Below, in pieces: positions 52,541 to 62,694 of a DNA stretch of 64,000 nucleotides. The stretch's first letter is position 1, and each line of letters opens with the position of its first letter. The notes beneath the pieces were generated by a model that was not told where the DNA came from, did not search any database, and saw only the letters and a program-made list of their open reading frames with translations. The DNA is taken from NCBI RefSeq assembly GCF_900184935.1, contig NZ_FXYE01000001.1, positions 620,001 through 684,000 on the forward strand, read 5' to 3'. A program made the translations under genes and the position numbers. The stretch comes from Actibacterium lipolyticum. GTDB lineage: Bacteria; Pseudomonadota; Alphaproteobacteria; Rhodobacterales; Rhodobacteraceae.

Positions 52541-53722
52541 ATGATCCCGTCAATTCTGCCGACCTATAACCGGGCACCGCTAAGTTTCGTCAAAGGCGAA
52601 GGCTCTTGGCTGACAACGGATCAGGGGGAACGATACCTTGATCTGGGCGCCGGGATCGCGGTGAACGCGCTGGGCCATGCGAACCCCATGCTGGTTGATG
52701 CGCTGACCGCGCAGGCCAACAAGGTTTGGCACCTGTCCAACCTTTATCAGATCCCCGAACAACAGGCGCTGGCCGATGCGTTGGTCGCAAAGACCTTTGC
52801 CGACACCGCGTTCTTCACCAACTCTGGCACCGAGTCGTGCGAGCTGGCGGTAAAGATGGCGCGCAAATACTGGTACGAAAAGGGCCAGCCAGACCGGGTG
52901 AAAATCATCACCTTCTCTGGTGCGTTCCACGGCCGGTCTTCGGCCGGTATCGCGGCGGCAGGGTCTGAAAAGATGGTCAAAGGCTTTGGCCCGATGTTGC
53001 CCGGCTTTGTGCACTTGGAATTTGGCGATGACGCCGCCTTTGCCGAGGCGATGAAAGACCCAGACGTTGCGGCCGTTCTGATCGAACCCATTCAGGGCGA
53101 AGGCGGCATCCGCCCCGTTCCAGACGCAACGCTGAAAGCTATGCGCGCGGCCTGTGACGAAACCGGCGCGCTGTTGATCCTAGACGAGGTGCAGTGCGGC
53201 GTTGCGCGGACCGGCAAATTGTTCGCCCATGAATGGGCCGGCATCACGCCCGACATCATGATGGTCGCCAAAGGCATCGGCGGGGGCTTTCCCCTTGGCG
53301 TGGTGCTGGCCACTGAAAATGCTGCAAGCGGCATGGTGGCGGGCACGCACGGGTCCACCTATGGCGGCAACCCCTTGGGCTGCGCAGTTGGGCTGGCCGT
53401 GCTGAACGAGGTTTCGACACCAGAATTTCTGGAAGAGGTCGGCCGGAAATCTGGACTGCTTCGCCAAAAGCTTGAAGGTTTGATCGCTTCTCATCCCGAC
53501 GTGTTTGAAAGCGTGCGCGGCACCGGCCTGATGCTGGGCCTGAAATGCAAAGTGGCAAACGGTGACGTGGTGAACGCAGGCTATGCGCAACACGTGCTGA
53601 CAGTTGCCGCAGCTGACAACGTGGTGCGGCTTTTGCCTGCGCTGAATATTACCGACGAAGACATCGGCGAAGCGGTTTCGCGCCTTGATCTGGCCGCCGC
53701 CTCGCTCAGTTCGGACGGATAA
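52541..53722 (+). CDS. argD: acetylornithine aminotransferase
   Basis: A 393-residue class III PLP-dependent aminotransferase converting N-acetylglutamate semialdehyde to N-acetylornithine in arginine synthesis (and possibly acting in lysine synthesis). Family segments are FTNSGTESCELAVKMAR, TFSGAFHGRS, EPIQGEGGI, LILDEVQCGVARTGKLF and the PLP lysine in MMVAKGIGGGFPLG. The ATG at 52541 has AAGGA eight bases upstream; an in-frame start at 52496 is less suitable. argF follows 36 bases downstream, so they form an operon. Confidence 0.96.
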   Translation: MIPSILPTYNRAPLSFVKGEGSWLTTDQGERYLDLGAGIAVNALGHANPMLVDALTAQANKVWHLSNLYQIPEQQALADALVAKTFADTAFFTNSGTESCELAVKMARKYWYEKGQPDRVKIITFSGAFHGRSSAGIAAAGSEKMVKGFGPMLPGFVHLEFGDDAAFAEAMKDPDVAAVLIEPIQGEGGIRPVPDATLKAMRAACDETGALLILDEVQCGVARTGKLFAHEWAGITPDIMMVAKGIGGGFPLGVVLATENAASGMVAGTHGSTYGGNPLGCAVGLAVLNEVSTPEFLEEVGRKSGLLRQKLEGLIASHPDVFESVRGTGLMLGLKCKVANGDVVNAGYAQHVLTVAAADNVVRLLPALNITDEDIGEAVSRLDLAAASLSSDG

Positions 53723-53758
53723 ACAAAATAGTGGGGGCAACCCCAAGGGACACTTAAG

Positions 53759-54685
53759 ATGACGCATTTTCTTGATATCAACGCAACCAGCCCCGCCGAC
53801 CTTAGGTCGATGATCGATCAGGCCAAAGTGATGAAGGACGCCCGCAAAGGGCAACCCAAAGGCGCATTGGATGCCGATCAGCCCCTTGCGGGCCAGATGG
53901 TCGCGCTGATCTTTGAAAAACCTTCCACCCGGACGCGCGTATCGTTTGACGTCGGCGTGCGTCAGATGGGCGGGCAAACCATGGTGCTGTCGGGCAGCGA
54001 CATGCAGCTTGGCCATGGCGAAACCATCGCCGACACGGCCCGCGTGCTAAGCCGCTATGTTGACCTGATCATGATCCGCACCTTCGAAGAACAGACGCTG
54101 CTGGAAATGGCCGAATACGCGACCGTGCCGGTTATCAACGGGCTGACCAACCGCACGCACCCCTGCCAGATCATGGCCGATATCCAAACCTTCGAAGAAC
54201 ACCGCGGCTCCATCGCGGGCAAAAAGGTGGTTTGGTCGGGCGACGGCAACAACGTCTTCGCCAGCTTCGCCCACGCGGCGGGGCAGTTCGGGTTTGACCT
54301 AACCTTCACCGGGCCGCCCGCGCTGGACCCGGAAATGGTCTTTGTCGAAGAAGCCCGCGCCAAAGGCGTGAAGGTCGAAATCGAACGTGACCCGGTAAAA
54401 GCGGTCGAAGGTGCCGATCTTGTTGTCACCGACACATGGGTTTCCATGCACGATCCGCAATCGGCCCGCGAACGCCGCCACAATCAACTTCGCCCTTATC
54501 AGGTGAACGACGCGCTGATGGCCCATGCCAAATCCGACGCGCTGTTCATGCACTGCCTGCCAGCCCACCGCGACGAAGAGGCGACAAGCGCCGTGATGGA
54601 TGGCCCGCATTCGGTGATCTTTGACGAGGCTGAAAACCGCCTTCATGCGCAAAAGGCCGTCATGCGGTACTGCTTGGGCGTCTAA
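53759..54685 (+). CDS. argF: ornithine carbamoyltransferase
   Basis: A 308-residue transcarbamoylase making citrulline from ornithine and carbamoyl phosphate. Visible motifs are the carbamoyl-phosphate loop STRTRVSF near residue 57, the HPCQ segment near 137, the ornithine-binding DTWVSM near 225 and HCLPAHR near 263. The length is typical. It follows argD in the same operon and is closed by a terminator at 54709. Confidence 0.97.
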   Translation: MTHFLDINATSPADLRSMIDQAKVMKDARKGQPKGALDADQPLAGQMVALIFEKPSTRTRVSFDVGVRQMGGQTMVLSGSDMQLGHGETIADTARVLSRYVDLIMIRTFEEQTLLEMAEYATVPVINGLTNRTHPCQIMADIQTFEEHRGSIAGKKVVWSGDGNNVFASFAHAAGQFGFDLTFTGPPALDPEMVFVEEARAKGVKVEIERDPVKAVEGADLVVTDTWVSMHDPQSARERRHNQLRPYQVNDALMAHAKSDALFMHCLPAHRDEEATSAVMDGPHSVIFDEAENRLHAQKAVMRYCLGV

Positions 54686-54708
54686 GCGCAGATTGATCAG
54701 AACAGATG

Positions 54709-54740
54709 AACCGGGCTGCTTTGGCCCGGTTCTTTCGTTT
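54709..54740 (+). terminator. rho-independent terminator after argDF
   Basis: AACCGGGC and GCCCGGTT pair across a seven-base loop, followed by CTTTCGTTT. It separates argF from the convergent Hint-domain gene. Confidence 0.88.
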
Positions 54741-54769
54741 AGGGTTGTGATCGGAACAGGCCTGTCAGG

Positions 54770-55804
54770 CTATTCCTGCAACAACGATGCCGCCTCAAAC
54801 GGGCGCAACAGCCGGCGCGCGGCCTGCAGGTTTTCCAGCGCGATTGGGCAGTCCAGCTCTGGGAAAATCTTGAAAAACTCTTCGCGGCTTGGCGTGTTCA
54901 GCGCCGAAAGGGTCCATTCCGCCGGAAGGAAGCTTTCGCTCCAGACGCCGTTGCTGGAAATCACCTCGTGGTCATCAAACATGATGTGGATGTAGCAGAC
55001 AGTCGGCACATTAAGTGTTTCGGCCAAATTGGCTTGGGCCAGACACTTTGCATGTACCAAAACCTCGGGCTCGGAAAACAACAACTCTGCTGCAGGGCGT
55101 TGCACCAGAACGCGGTGATTGGGGGAAAGAGTGATGTCACGTTCCGGCATGTCGTTGCCAAGCGCGCCCTTACGAATGCGCACGGGGCGCAATTCGGGGC
55201 TCTTTATCATCTGTCGGGGATTAAGCGTGTTCGTGCCAATCCAGCGGATCGTTTTCAGGCCATTGTCGCGGGTCAGAACCCGATCGCCGACCTTAAGGTT
55301 CAAGACCGGGCGTTCACCTTTGTCGGTCGCGATAAGGCAGTCGGGTGTGAAACAGACCGTTCCGGGTGTGGAAGGGGCCTCGCCAATATAAGCGCCGTTC
55401 GAATCCCAGAAATGAGAGTCGCCAGACGTTGTATTGCCGACCCTAGGGGCGCTTAACCCGATTGCTGGGCCATCGTTAGCGGTGATCATTGCGTTTCCGA
55501 CGCCAACGAATTGCACAACATCTGCGCTGCCGCTGCTGTTATCAACCAAGGCAAATCCGGCCGGTACTTTTTGGCTGCCGCCTTCAACGATGTTGGTGAA
55601 CAACGTATAGATGGTTTCGCCATTTGGCAGGGTGACTATGTTTGTGACCGAAGTCAGTTCGACGGTGGTTCGCAGGTCGCCACTTCGGTTATAGATGGCA
55701 AGATCGAAATCCGCGGGGTCTTCGCCCGGAAGCAATACAATTTCAATATAGTCGCTGGCGTTGGTCGGGTCGTTCCGTCCCTTAATCTCTGAAATATAGG
55801 CCAT
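54770..55804 (-). CDS. Hint (hedgehog/intein)-domain protein
   Basis: A 344-residue protein. Residues 1-140 form a beta-rich lamin-tail-like region (YISEIKGRNDPTNASDYIEIVLL). From about residue 150 a Hint domain begins: GTVCFTPDCLIATDKGERPVLNLKVGDRVLTRDNG, with the family's catalytic Cys (CF-PD) and later LSPNHRVLV with the conserved histidine. Such proteins are multicopy in roseobacters and may self-process; many are secreted by type I export without a signal peptide. Role unknown. Confidence 0.85.
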   Translation of the reverse strand: MAYISEIKGRNDPTNASDYIEIVLLPGEDPADFDLAIYNRSGDLRTTVELTSVTNIVTLPNGETIYTLFTNIVEGGSQKVPAGFALVDNSSGSADVVQFVGVGNAMITANDGPAIGLSAPRVGNTTSGDSHFWDSNGAYIGEAPSTPGTVCFTPDCLIATDKGERPVLNLKVGDRVLTRDNGLKTIRWIGTNTLNPRQMIKSPELRPVRIRKGALGNDMPERDITLSPNHRVLVQRPAAELLFSEPEVLVHAKCLAQANLAETLNVPTVCYIHIMFDDHEVISSNGVWSESFLPAEWTLSALNTPSREEFFKIFPELDCPIALENLQAARRLLRPFEAASLLQE

Positions 55805-55946
55805 ACGCTGACGACGATCCTCGGAATTCTTTACCCGCCTGCAATCGCAGACTTACCCACTCGGTAAATTGAGCGCAGTTAACACTTTTTTCGTCAAGGT
55901 TCCTTTCCCGTTGGTTTTCCCCCCATACGGCCTGTTGACGGCGTCT

Positions 55947-58385
55947 TTAACGCCTGCGTTTGGCCCGCAATGTGGGTTCCTCAACGGTTGGGTCTTCGGG
56001 CCACGGGTGGCGCGGGTACTTGCCGCGCATGTCCTTTCTGACATCCGCATAAGAACTGGCCCAAAAGCCCGGCAAATCCATCGTGGTCTGAACCGGGCGT
56101 TGTGCTGGCGACAAAAGCGTGATGCGAAGCGGAAGGCGTTTGGGGCCAATTACCGGGTGCTGTGTGACGCCGAACATCTCTTGCAGGCGCACAGAAATCT
56201 CTGGCGCTTCGCCGGAATAATCGATGGCCACTTTACGCCCCATTGGGGTTTCGAAATGCGCCGGTGCCAAGCGGCTGACCAATTGCTGCTGGTCCCAGTC
56301 CAGCGCGTTCAGCAGCGGGTTTGACATATCAAACCGTTTCAGAGCCTCGGCGGTCTTTACGCCGCCAAGATGTGGCAGAAGCCAATCGTCGATCCGCGCC
56401 ATTAGCCCATCGTCGGAAAAGTCGGGTAAACCCGCGCCTTCGTGACGCAGCAATTCCACCCGCGCCTGAAACCGCCGCGCGGCATCGTTCCATGGCAAGC
56501 CCAGTTCGCGAATGCCATCCAGCATCGCATGGGCGATTGCGTCTTGCGGGGCGTCTTTCCAGTTTTGGTCGTTCAGGACCAACGCGCCGAACACCTCTTG
56601 TCTGCGGGCAACGACGCGGCGTTCGCGCCGCGACCATTCACACAGATCACGCCATTCAATCTGATCGCTGTATAACCCGCGCAGTTCTGACTCGCTGATC
56701 GTTGCGGCCATCCTGATGCGGGCTTCGCGCGCGTCGCCATCCAGATCGGTCGCGACGATCAGCCGGGCGCCCGCCATCGGGTCGCTTGCCTCCATCACCG
56801 CGCCTTTGCCCCCCGACAACACATATCGCGGGTCATCCCCATTGCGGCGCATCCCGATGCGGTCGGGATAGGCAAGGGCGGCCATCTCTCCGGCGGTTAG
56901 GCTTCCCTCATCGCGCACAAACTTGGCCAAGCGGCGGCTTTCGGCATTTATCGCGGCTGCATTGCCACGAACCCGCATGTTCTGGCCCTGCGAAAAGGCC
57001 CGCGTGTCGGCCAAGGCTTTTAGCCGAAGGGAAAGATCAACCTGCCGCGTTTCCAATGGATCACGATCTGCCAGCAACGCCGCCAACCGTGCGCCGCCCT
57101 TGCCCGCACGGATCAGCATGTGGCCCAGCCGGGGGTGCAGGGGCAGGGCAGCCAGCGCGCGCCCGTGTTCCGTGATCCGCCCGTCTTTTAACGCGCCCAA
57201 CTGCGTCAGCAGTGCCTGCGCTTCGGCAAAGGCACCGGGGTTGGGTGGCGTCAGAAACGCAAGGTCACCGGGCGTCGCCCCCCACAGCGCCAGTTCCAGC
57301 GCCAGACCCGTCAGGTCGGTCGCCTCAATCTCGGCCGGAGGGAAGGGCATCAGCCCGCCTTCCTCGCCTTTGGTCCAAAGCCGGTAACAGGTGCCTTCCG
57401 CCACGCGCCCGGCACGGCCCCGGCGCTGTTCTGCTTCGGCTTTGGTTACCCGCTCTGTCACAAGGCGCGACATGCCCGAATTCGGATCAAACCGCGCCCG
57501 CCGTGCCCGTCCGCCATCCACGACCACCCGGATATCCTGAATCGTCAACGAGGTTTCGGCGATCGCAGTCGCCAACACCACCTTGCGCCCGGTCTGTGCC
57601 GGGGAAATCGCCGCACGCTGCGCCTTGAAATCCATCGCCCCAAAAAGCGGATGAACCGAACAATCCGCCGGAAGGTTCAGCGCGCGTTCCACGCGCCTGA
57701 TCTCTCCCTCGCCGGGCAGGAACACCAAAATGCCGCCCTCTGTCTCTGCGGCGGCCTGTTCCACCAACGCCGCCACCGCCTGTTCATAGCGTTGCGTCTT
57801 TGCCATCGGCTTTTCCAGCCACCGGGTTTCAACCGGAAAACTGCGCCCTTGCGATGTGACCACCGGCGCATCCGACAACAAAGCCGCCACCGGCGCGGCG
57901 TCCAACGTCGCAGACATCACCACCACGATCAGGTCATCGCGCAGCGCCTCGCGGATTTCCCACGTTAGGGCAAGGCCCAGATCGGCGTTCAACGACCGTT
58001 CGTGGAATTCGTCAAAGATGACCGCGCCGATGCCTGACAGCTCTGGGTCGGATTGGATCATCCGGGTCAGGATGCCTTCGGTCACGACCTCGATCCGGGT
58101 GTCGCGCGAAACCTTGGCATCGCCGCGAATGCGGTACCCAACGGTGCCGCCCACGTTTTCGCCCAGCGTTTCAGCCATTCGTTCGGCGGCGGCACGCGCG
58201 GCCAAACGGCGCGGTTCCAGCATCAGAATGCGCCCGTCACACAGCCCCGCCTCTAGCATGGCCAAGGGCACGCGCGTTGTCTTGCCCGCGCCGGGTGGGG
58301 CCTGCAAAACCGCGCGCCCTGCGTCGCCAAGGGCCGCCAACAGCGCCGGAAGCGCTTCGTCTATGGGAAGGTCAAATCGTTTCAC
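55947..58385 (-). CDS. hrpB: ATP-dependent RNA helicase HrpB
   Basis: An 812-residue DEAH-type SF2 helicase. The motifs are PPGAGKTTRVPL (Walker A, near residue 35), FDEFHERS (Walker B), VMSATLD, and QRRGRAGR (motif VI). The HA2/OB-type and HrpB_C domains fill the C-terminal 400 residues, as in proteobacterial HrpB. Its exact RNA substrate is not established. It is divergent from meaB across 120 bases. Confidence 0.96.
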   Translation of the reverse strand: MKRFDLPIDEALPALLAALGDAGRAVLQAPPGAGKTTRVPLAMLEAGLCDGRILMLEPRRLAARAAAERMAETLGENVGGTVGYRIRGDAKVSRDTRIEVVTEGILTRMIQSDPELSGIGAVIFDEFHERSLNADLGLALTWEIREALRDDLIVVVMSATLDAAPVAALLSDAPVVTSQGRSFPVETRWLEKPMAKTQRYEQAVAALVEQAAAETEGGILVFLPGEGEIRRVERALNLPADCSVHPLFGAMDFKAQRAAISPAQTGRKVVLATAIAETSLTIQDIRVVVDGGRARRARFDPNSGMSRLVTERVTKAEAEQRRGRAGRVAEGTCYRLWTKGEEGGLMPFPPAEIEATDLTGLALELALWGATPGDLAFLTPPNPGAFAEAQALLTQLGALKDGRITEHGRALAALPLHPRLGHMLIRAGKGGARLAALLADRDPLETRQVDLSLRLKALADTRAFSQGQNMRVRGNAAAINAESRRLAKFVRDEGSLTAGEMAALAYPDRIGMRRNGDDPRYVLSGGKGAVMEASDPMAGARLIVATDLDGDAREARIRMAATISESELRGLYSDQIEWRDLCEWSRRERRVVARRQEVFGALVLNDQNWKDAPQDAIAHAMLDGIRELGLPWNDAARRFQARVELLRHEGAGLPDFSDDGLMARIDDWLLPHLGGVKTAEALKRFDMSNPLLNALDWDQQQLVSRLAPAHFETPMGRKVAIDYSGEAPEISVRLQEMFGVTQHPVIGPKRLPLRITLLSPAQRPVQTTMDLPGFWASSYADVRKDMRGKYPRHPWPEDPTVEEPTLRAKRRR

Positions 58386-58505
58386 CCGGTTCTTATCGGT
58401 GATTTACGGCACCTCTGCCAGCGCTTGCGAAAAACTCGTCTCGTGGGCTGGACATGACCCTGCGTGCAAGGGCAAGAACAGCAGCGGACCAGACCGGAGT
58501 ACCCA

Positions 58506-59480
58506 ATGGACATTGCCGATCTCGCAACCCGCATTCTTGCAGGCGAACGCCGGGCACTGGCCCGCGCCATTACATTGGTGGAAAGCGGGCGCGATGATCA
58601 CCGCGCGCAAGCTGTCGAATTGCTGGATGCATTGGCGACAAGCAACCGTCAGGCGCTGCGCATCGGCCTGTCGGGGACGCCGGGGGTTGGTAAATCCACC
58701 TTCATCGAAAGTTTCGGGATGATGCTGACGGGGCAGGGGCTGCGTGTGGCGGTTCTGGCCGTTGATCCCAGCTCTGCCCGTTCGGGGGGCTCTATCCTTG
58801 GCGATAAAACCCGGATGGATCGGCTTTCGCGCGATCCGAACGCGTTTATTCGCCCCTCGCCAAGCCAAACAGCGCTGGGGGGCGTGGCCCGCCGAACCCG
58901 TGACGCCGTCGCCCTGTGCGAAGCTGCGGGGTTTGACGTTGTCCTGATCGAAACGGTTGGCGTCGGCCAATCCGAAACCATGGTCGCCGAAATGGCAGAC
59001 CTATTCGTGCTGCTTCTTGCGCCCGCGGGGGGTGACGAACTTCAGGGTGTCAAACGCGGCATCATGGAAATGGCCGATCTTATCCTCGTGAACAAAGCTG
59101 ACGGTGATCTGAAATCCGCCGCCACGCGCACCTGCGCCGATTATGCCGGTGCGCTGCGCCTGTTGCGCCGCCGCCCGCAAGACCCCGATGGGTTTCCCAA
59201 GGCGATGATGGTTTCTGCGCTGGCCGAGGAAGGGCTGCAAACCGCCTGGGCGGAAATGCAAACGCTGACCGACTGGCGCCGCGAAAACGGCCACTTTGCC
59301 ACCCGCCGTGCCGACCAAGCCCGCCATTGGTTCGAAGAAGAAGTCCGCCTTGGCCTTTTGGCACGGCTGGAAAAAGATCCCGCAATGCGCAGCCAGATGG
59401 CTGAACTGGGAAATGCCGTCGCCCATGGCCAAACCAGCGTTTCAGGTGCTGTTCTTGAAATGTTGCGCGCGTTAAGCTGA
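58506..59480 (+). CDS. meaB: methylmalonyl-CoA mutase-associated GTPase MeaB
   Basis: A 324-residue G3E-family GTPase that guards methylmalonyl-CoA mutase, gating cofactor B12 loading and rescue of inactive enzyme. It has Walker A GTPGVGKS at 57-64, DPSS near 90, ETVGVGQSE (Walker B and switch), and NKAD for guanine recognition. The ATG at 58506 has GGAGT just upstream. The mutase gene is not in the window. Confidence 0.95.
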   Translation: MDIADLATRILAGERRALARAITLVESGRDDHRAQAVELLDALATSNRQALRIGLSGTPGVGKSTFIESFGMMLTGQGLRVAVLAVDPSSARSGGSILGDKTRMDRLSRDPNAFIRPSPSQTALGGVARRTRDAVALCEAAGFDVVLIETVGVGQSETMVAEMADLFVLLLAPAGGDELQGVKRGIMEMADLILVNKADGDLKSAATRTCADYAGALRLLRRRPQDPDGFPKAMMVSALAEEGLQTAWAEMQTLTDWRRENGHFATRRADQARHWFEEEVRLGLLARLEKDPAMRSQMAELGNAVAHGQTSVSGAVLEMLRALS

Positions 59481-59666
59481 TATTGGCGCCCAGTGCGGGA
59501 TAAGCGGCGAAAATAGCCCGCAAAGGGCTTCAATGTGATCCGCGCACAGGATTCCTTGGATGAATCACTTGACGCCCCCCCGCTTTTGCCCGTAAAGCAC
59601 CCAAACGGAATTTGAGGGCCCGCTTTCGCGGCACCCTAGTGTTATATCGAGACAAGGAAGAGACCC

Positions 59667-59954
59667 ATGTCGCGCGTCTGCGAACTGACCGGAAAAGGCC
59701 CCATGTCTGGCAACAATGTCAGCCACGCCAACAACAAGACCAAGCGCCGGTTTCTGCCGAATCTGAACGACGTTACGCTGATCTCTGATACGCTGAGCCG
59801 CTCGTTCAAGCTGCGCGTGTCCGCTTCGGCACTGCGTACGGTGGACCATCGCGGTGGACTCGACGCGTTCTTGGCAAAAGCCAAGGATGCAGAGCTTTCC
59901 GCAAAAGCGCTGAAAATCAAAAAAGACATCGTTAAGGCACAGGCAGCAGCCTAA
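59667..59954 (+). CDS. rpmB: 50S ribosomal protein L28
   Basis: A 95-residue basic protein with the L28 pattern: [32 protein letters not shown], then a [29 protein letters not shown] segment. AAGGAAG lies six bases before the ATG. It has no zinc cysteine pair. A terminator follows at 59980. Confidence 0.97.
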   Translation: MSRVCELTGKGPMSGNNVSHANNKTKRRFLPNLNDVTLISDTLSRSFKLRVSASALRTVDHRGGLDAFLAKAKDAELSAKALKIKKDIVKAQAAA

Positions 59955-59979
59955 TCGCCCGACTGATGTATCGGAATTG

Positions 59980-60017
59980 CGGCCCCGTCATTCTTTGGCG
60001 GGGCCGCTTCCTTTTGG
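59980..60017 (+). terminator. rho-independent terminator after rpmB
   Basis: GCGGCCCCG and CGGGGCCGC form a nine-pair GC-rich stem across an 11-base loop, followed by TTCCTTTT. Confidence 0.9.
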
Positions 60018-60058
60018 CACGTTTAAGATATGTGCCTCAGACCCTATATGCCTAGCTG

Positions 60059-60406
60059 ATGAAACTGCTGCGCCCCTTGTTCGCCACGCTATTGGCGCTG
60101 ACGCTAAGTTTGGCTTCGGTCACGCTTGCCAGTGCGCGTGGGCAGGCACCGGTTTCTGGCGAAATCGTCATCTGTTCGGGGTTGGGTCTTCAGACCATCA
60201 CGATTGACGCCGATGGCAACCCGGTTGGGTCGCCCCATATCTGCCCTGATGGCGTCGCCTCCTTCGTTTCTATTGATGTTATTCCTCCTGTTTTGCCCCA
60301 GCAGCCATCTGTTGTGGGCAAGCGACTTGTCCCGCTTCAGGCGCTGGTGCGCGCTGGCGAACAATCGCTTCGGGCCACGGCACGCGCACCCCCCGCGTTG
60401 TCCTGA
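60059..60406 (+). CDS. small exported hypothetical protein upstream of the copper chaperone
   Basis: A 115-residue protein with a signal peptide (cleavage near residue 26, ASARG). The mature part has two cysteines in VICSGLGLQTITID and HICPDGVA, resembling the DUF2946-type pattern. The neighbouring PCu(A)C chaperone 46 bases downstream suggests a role in copper handling in the periplasm. The assignment is tentative. Confidence 0.75.
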   Translation: MKLLRPLFATLLALTLSLASVTLASARGQAPVSGEIVICSGLGLQTITIDADGNPVGSPHICPDGVASFVSIDVIPPVLPQQPSVVGKRLVPLQALVRAGEQSLRATARAPPALS

Positions 60407-60451
60407 CCCGGCACAGACACAATATCAAAACTCAGAAAAACGGAGGACACC

Positions 60452-60955
60452 ATGTCCCTCTTCAAAACGACTCTCGCGGCCGTGTCCGCAATCGCTTTCG
60501 CGCTGCCTGCCTTTGCTGACGGCATGATGGTGCAAGATCCCTATGCCCGCGTTTCGACCGCGATGTCGAAATCCGGCGCGGCATTTATGATGATCGAAAA
60601 CATGACCGGCGAAGATGATCGCCTGATTGGCGTCAGCTCTGACGTGGCGCAGCGGGTGGAACTTCACACCCATCTGTCCAACAATCAGGGCGTCATGCAA
60701 ATGATCCACGTCGAAGAGGGCTTTCCCATTGCCGCCGGCGAAACACATGCGCTGGAACGTGGTGGCGATCACGTGATGTTCCTTGGGCTGAACCGTTCGC
60801 TGGCCCATGGCGATATGGTGCAGGTGACCCTGACGTTTGAAAAAGCCGGCGACGTGGTTGTCGACATTCCGGTCGATCTGGAACGCATGCCCGTTCACGG
60901 CAACATGCAGCACGGCAAAATGGACCACGGCCAGATGGGCGCGCCCAGTAACTAA
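60452..60955 (+). CDS. periplasmic copper chaperone PCu(A)C
   Basis: A 167-residue exported protein: signal peptide to residue 22 (AFA-D), then a cupredoxin-like fold with the copper ligands in the order His72, Met82/Met84, His107 and Met109 (ELHTHL, GVMQMIH, GGDHVMF). It delivers copper(I) to cytochrome oxidase. The C-terminal tail is unusually rich in histidine and methionine (GNMQHGKMDHGQMG), offering additional copper sites. CGGAGGA lies four bases before the ATG. It is convergent with the sirtuin gene and overlaps it by four bases. Confidence 0.95.
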   Translation: MSLFKTTLAAVSAIAFALPAFADGMMVQDPYARVSTAMSKSGAAFMMIENMTGEDDRLIGVSSDVAQRVELHTHLSNNQGVMQMIHVEEGFPIAAGETHALERGGDHVMFLGLNRSLAHGDMVQVTLTFEKAGDVVVDIPVDLERMPVHGNMQHGKMDHGQMGAPSN

Positions 60956-61644
60956 GCCGATAACATCTCGTCCACCCAGGTTGGGACAATCTGGGTGGCG
61001 GGGCCTTGCCGGGTGTTGGCAAAGTCATGTGCGCCAAGCGATGGCTCTAGGTTCAACTCTAACGTATCCGCCCCGGCCCGCGCCGCATCCTGCACAAACG
61101 CAGCCGCCGGATAGACGTTTCCAGATGTTCCGACGGACACAAACAAATCCGCCGCGCGCAACGCATCCCAGATCTGATCCATGTAAAACGGAAACTCGCC
61201 AAACCAGACGATGTCGGGCCGCGTGGTGTTTTCCGCACAGGCAGGGCAGGGCGCGTGGGCGTGCATTTCCAGCGGCGCGTCCCAATGATGATCACAGGCA
61301 GAACACCGTGCGCGCATCAGCTGCCCATGCATATGCCACACAGCGCGGGAACCGGCGCGTTCATGCAGGTCATCCACGTTCTGAGTAACGATCAGTACAT
61401 CGCCGTCAAACTCGCTTTCCAGCTTTGCCAATGCGTGGTGTGCGGCGTTCGGGGATGCCTCGTGGCAGTTCTTGCGCCGGGCGTTGTAAAAGTCGTGGAC
61501 CAGATCGGGGTTGCGGGCGAATCCTTCGGGTGTGGCGACGTCGTCTAGGTCATATTTCGTCCACAGCCCGTCTTTGTCGCGAAACGTGCCCAGCCCGCTT
61601 TCCGCAGAAATTCCTGCCCCGGTCAGAATGACAATCTTGGTCAT
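60952..61644 (-). CDS. cobB: NAD-dependent protein deacylase (sirtuin, CobB type)
   Basis: A 230-residue class III sirtuin. Motifs: LTGAGISAESGLGTFRDKDGLW near residue 7, the YNARRK pair near 55 (the Tyr and Arg that recognise succinyl-lysine in CobB/SIRT5), TQNVDDLHERAG near 95, and the zinc site CSACDHHW...CPACAEN. It removes acetyl and probably succinyl groups from lysines. I start at the ATG 61644, with AAGGAG six bases upstream, rather than the GTG one codon earlier. Confidence 0.95.
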   Translation of the reverse strand: MTKIVILTGAGISAESGLGTFRDKDGLWTKYDLDDVATPEGFARNPDLVHDFYNARRKNCHEASPNAAHHALAKLESEFDGDVLIVTQNVDDLHERAGSRAVWHMHGQLMRARCSACDHHWDAPLEMHAHAPCPACAENTTRPDIVWFGEFPFYMDQIWDALRAADLFVSVGTSGNVYPAAAFVQDAARAGADTLELNLEPSLGAHDFANTRQGPATQIVPTWVDEMLSA

Positions 61645-61689
61645 CACACACTCCTTACGCTACAACACTTACCAAAGATGGAGGCCGCA

Positions 61690-62148
61690 ATGACCACCCG
61701 TATTCTGTTCGTTTGTCTAGGAAATATCTGCCGATCGCCCACAGCGCACGGGGTTTTTGCGCAACTGGCGCAGCAATCCGGTGTGGATGTTGTGGTGGAA
61801 AGTGCGGGAACGGGCGGTTGGCACATCGGCGATCCGCCCGACGCCCGCGCCACCGCCGAGGCCGCCGCGCGCGGCTATGACCTCTCACCGCTGCGCGCGC
61901 AACAGGCGACAGCGGCTGATTTCGGGCGGTTTGATCTGATCATTGCGATGGATCACTCCAACATGGCCGCGCTGGAACGGATGCGCCCCGCCGACAGCGA
62001 AACGCCTGTTGAACTGTTCCTAAACTATGCTGATACGCTGCGTGACGAAGTGCCCGACCCTTATTACGAGGGCGGCTTTGACCTTGTTCTGGATCTGGTC
62101 GAAGAGGCCAGTCGCGGCCTATTGGCCGCGCTCAGCGCGCGTCGCTAA
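61690..62148 (+). CDS. low-molecular-weight protein-tyrosine phosphatase
   Basis: A 152-residue phosphatase. The P-loop CLGNICRSP starts at Cys9, with Arg15 for phosphate binding; the general acid Asp lies in VPDPYYEGG near residue 120. The length is typical. GGAGG is five bases before the chosen ATG; an in-frame ATG at 61678 would overlap this site. Its target is unknown; arsenate-reductase-type relatives differ in the missing DP motif. Confidence 0.93.
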   Translation: MTTRILFVCLGNICRSPTAHGVFAQLAQQSGVDVVVESAGTGGWHIGDPPDARATAEAAARGYDLSPLRAQQATAADFGRFDLIIAMDHSNMAALERMRPADSETPVELFLNYADTLRDEVPDPYYEGGFDLVLDLVEEASRGLLAALSARR

Positions 62149-62451
62149 TCAGCCGCAATAGGCTTGGGCCGTATTGCCGAACTGTTTGTACCGCTTCCAG
62201 AACGCTTCGTGGCTGCGGTTGTCCGACTGGCGGATTTCCTGCGCACGGTGCGGGTCTTTGAAGAACTTGGCGGCCATTTTCTGATCGCGCTTGTCCAGAA
62301 CCAGATCAGCCGCATCTTGAATGCAGCCACACAGGTTGCGGGAAACGGCTTTGCGATCCGACTGAAGGCATGCACGTTCAATAGATGACCCCGCCGTTGC
62401 GATGGGGGCCGAAAATGCGACGATGAAAGCCGCGATTACCAGTTTTTTCAT
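62149..62451 (-). CDS. small exported hypothetical protein, roseobacter-type
   Basis: A 100-residue protein with a signal peptide to about residue 20 (ATAGS). Three cysteines (CLQSDRK, CGCIQDAAD) and a fourth near the end (AYCG) suggest two disulfides in the periplasm. The AQEIRQSDNRSHEAFWKRYKQFGNTAQAYCG ending is one that I recall in many Rhodobacterales hypothetical proteins. The stop lies immediately after the convergent phosphatase gene. Confidence 0.85.
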   Translation of the reverse strand: MKKLVIAAFIVAFSAPIATAGSSIERACLQSDRKAVSRNLCGCIQDAADLVLDKRDQKMAAKFFKDPHRAQEIRQSDNRSHEAFWKRYKQFGNTAQAYCG

Positions 62452-62694
62452 TTTACTGCCTCGATCCGTGCGGGTGCCTGATTTGCTCAGATTCTCCCCG
62501 GGTGGGTTAATACCGTCTGAAAATTCTGCCCGATTTTGGCGAATTTTTCAATTCACAAGATGTAGGGCAACGCGCGCGACATGCGTACTAGCGGTGTGAA
62601 AGTCGGGCTGTGCCGGTAATCTTACGTTATCAGCGGGTCGGAAACACCAATTCCCATTGACCAAGGGCTATTTCCACAGCATATCGCAGTGATC

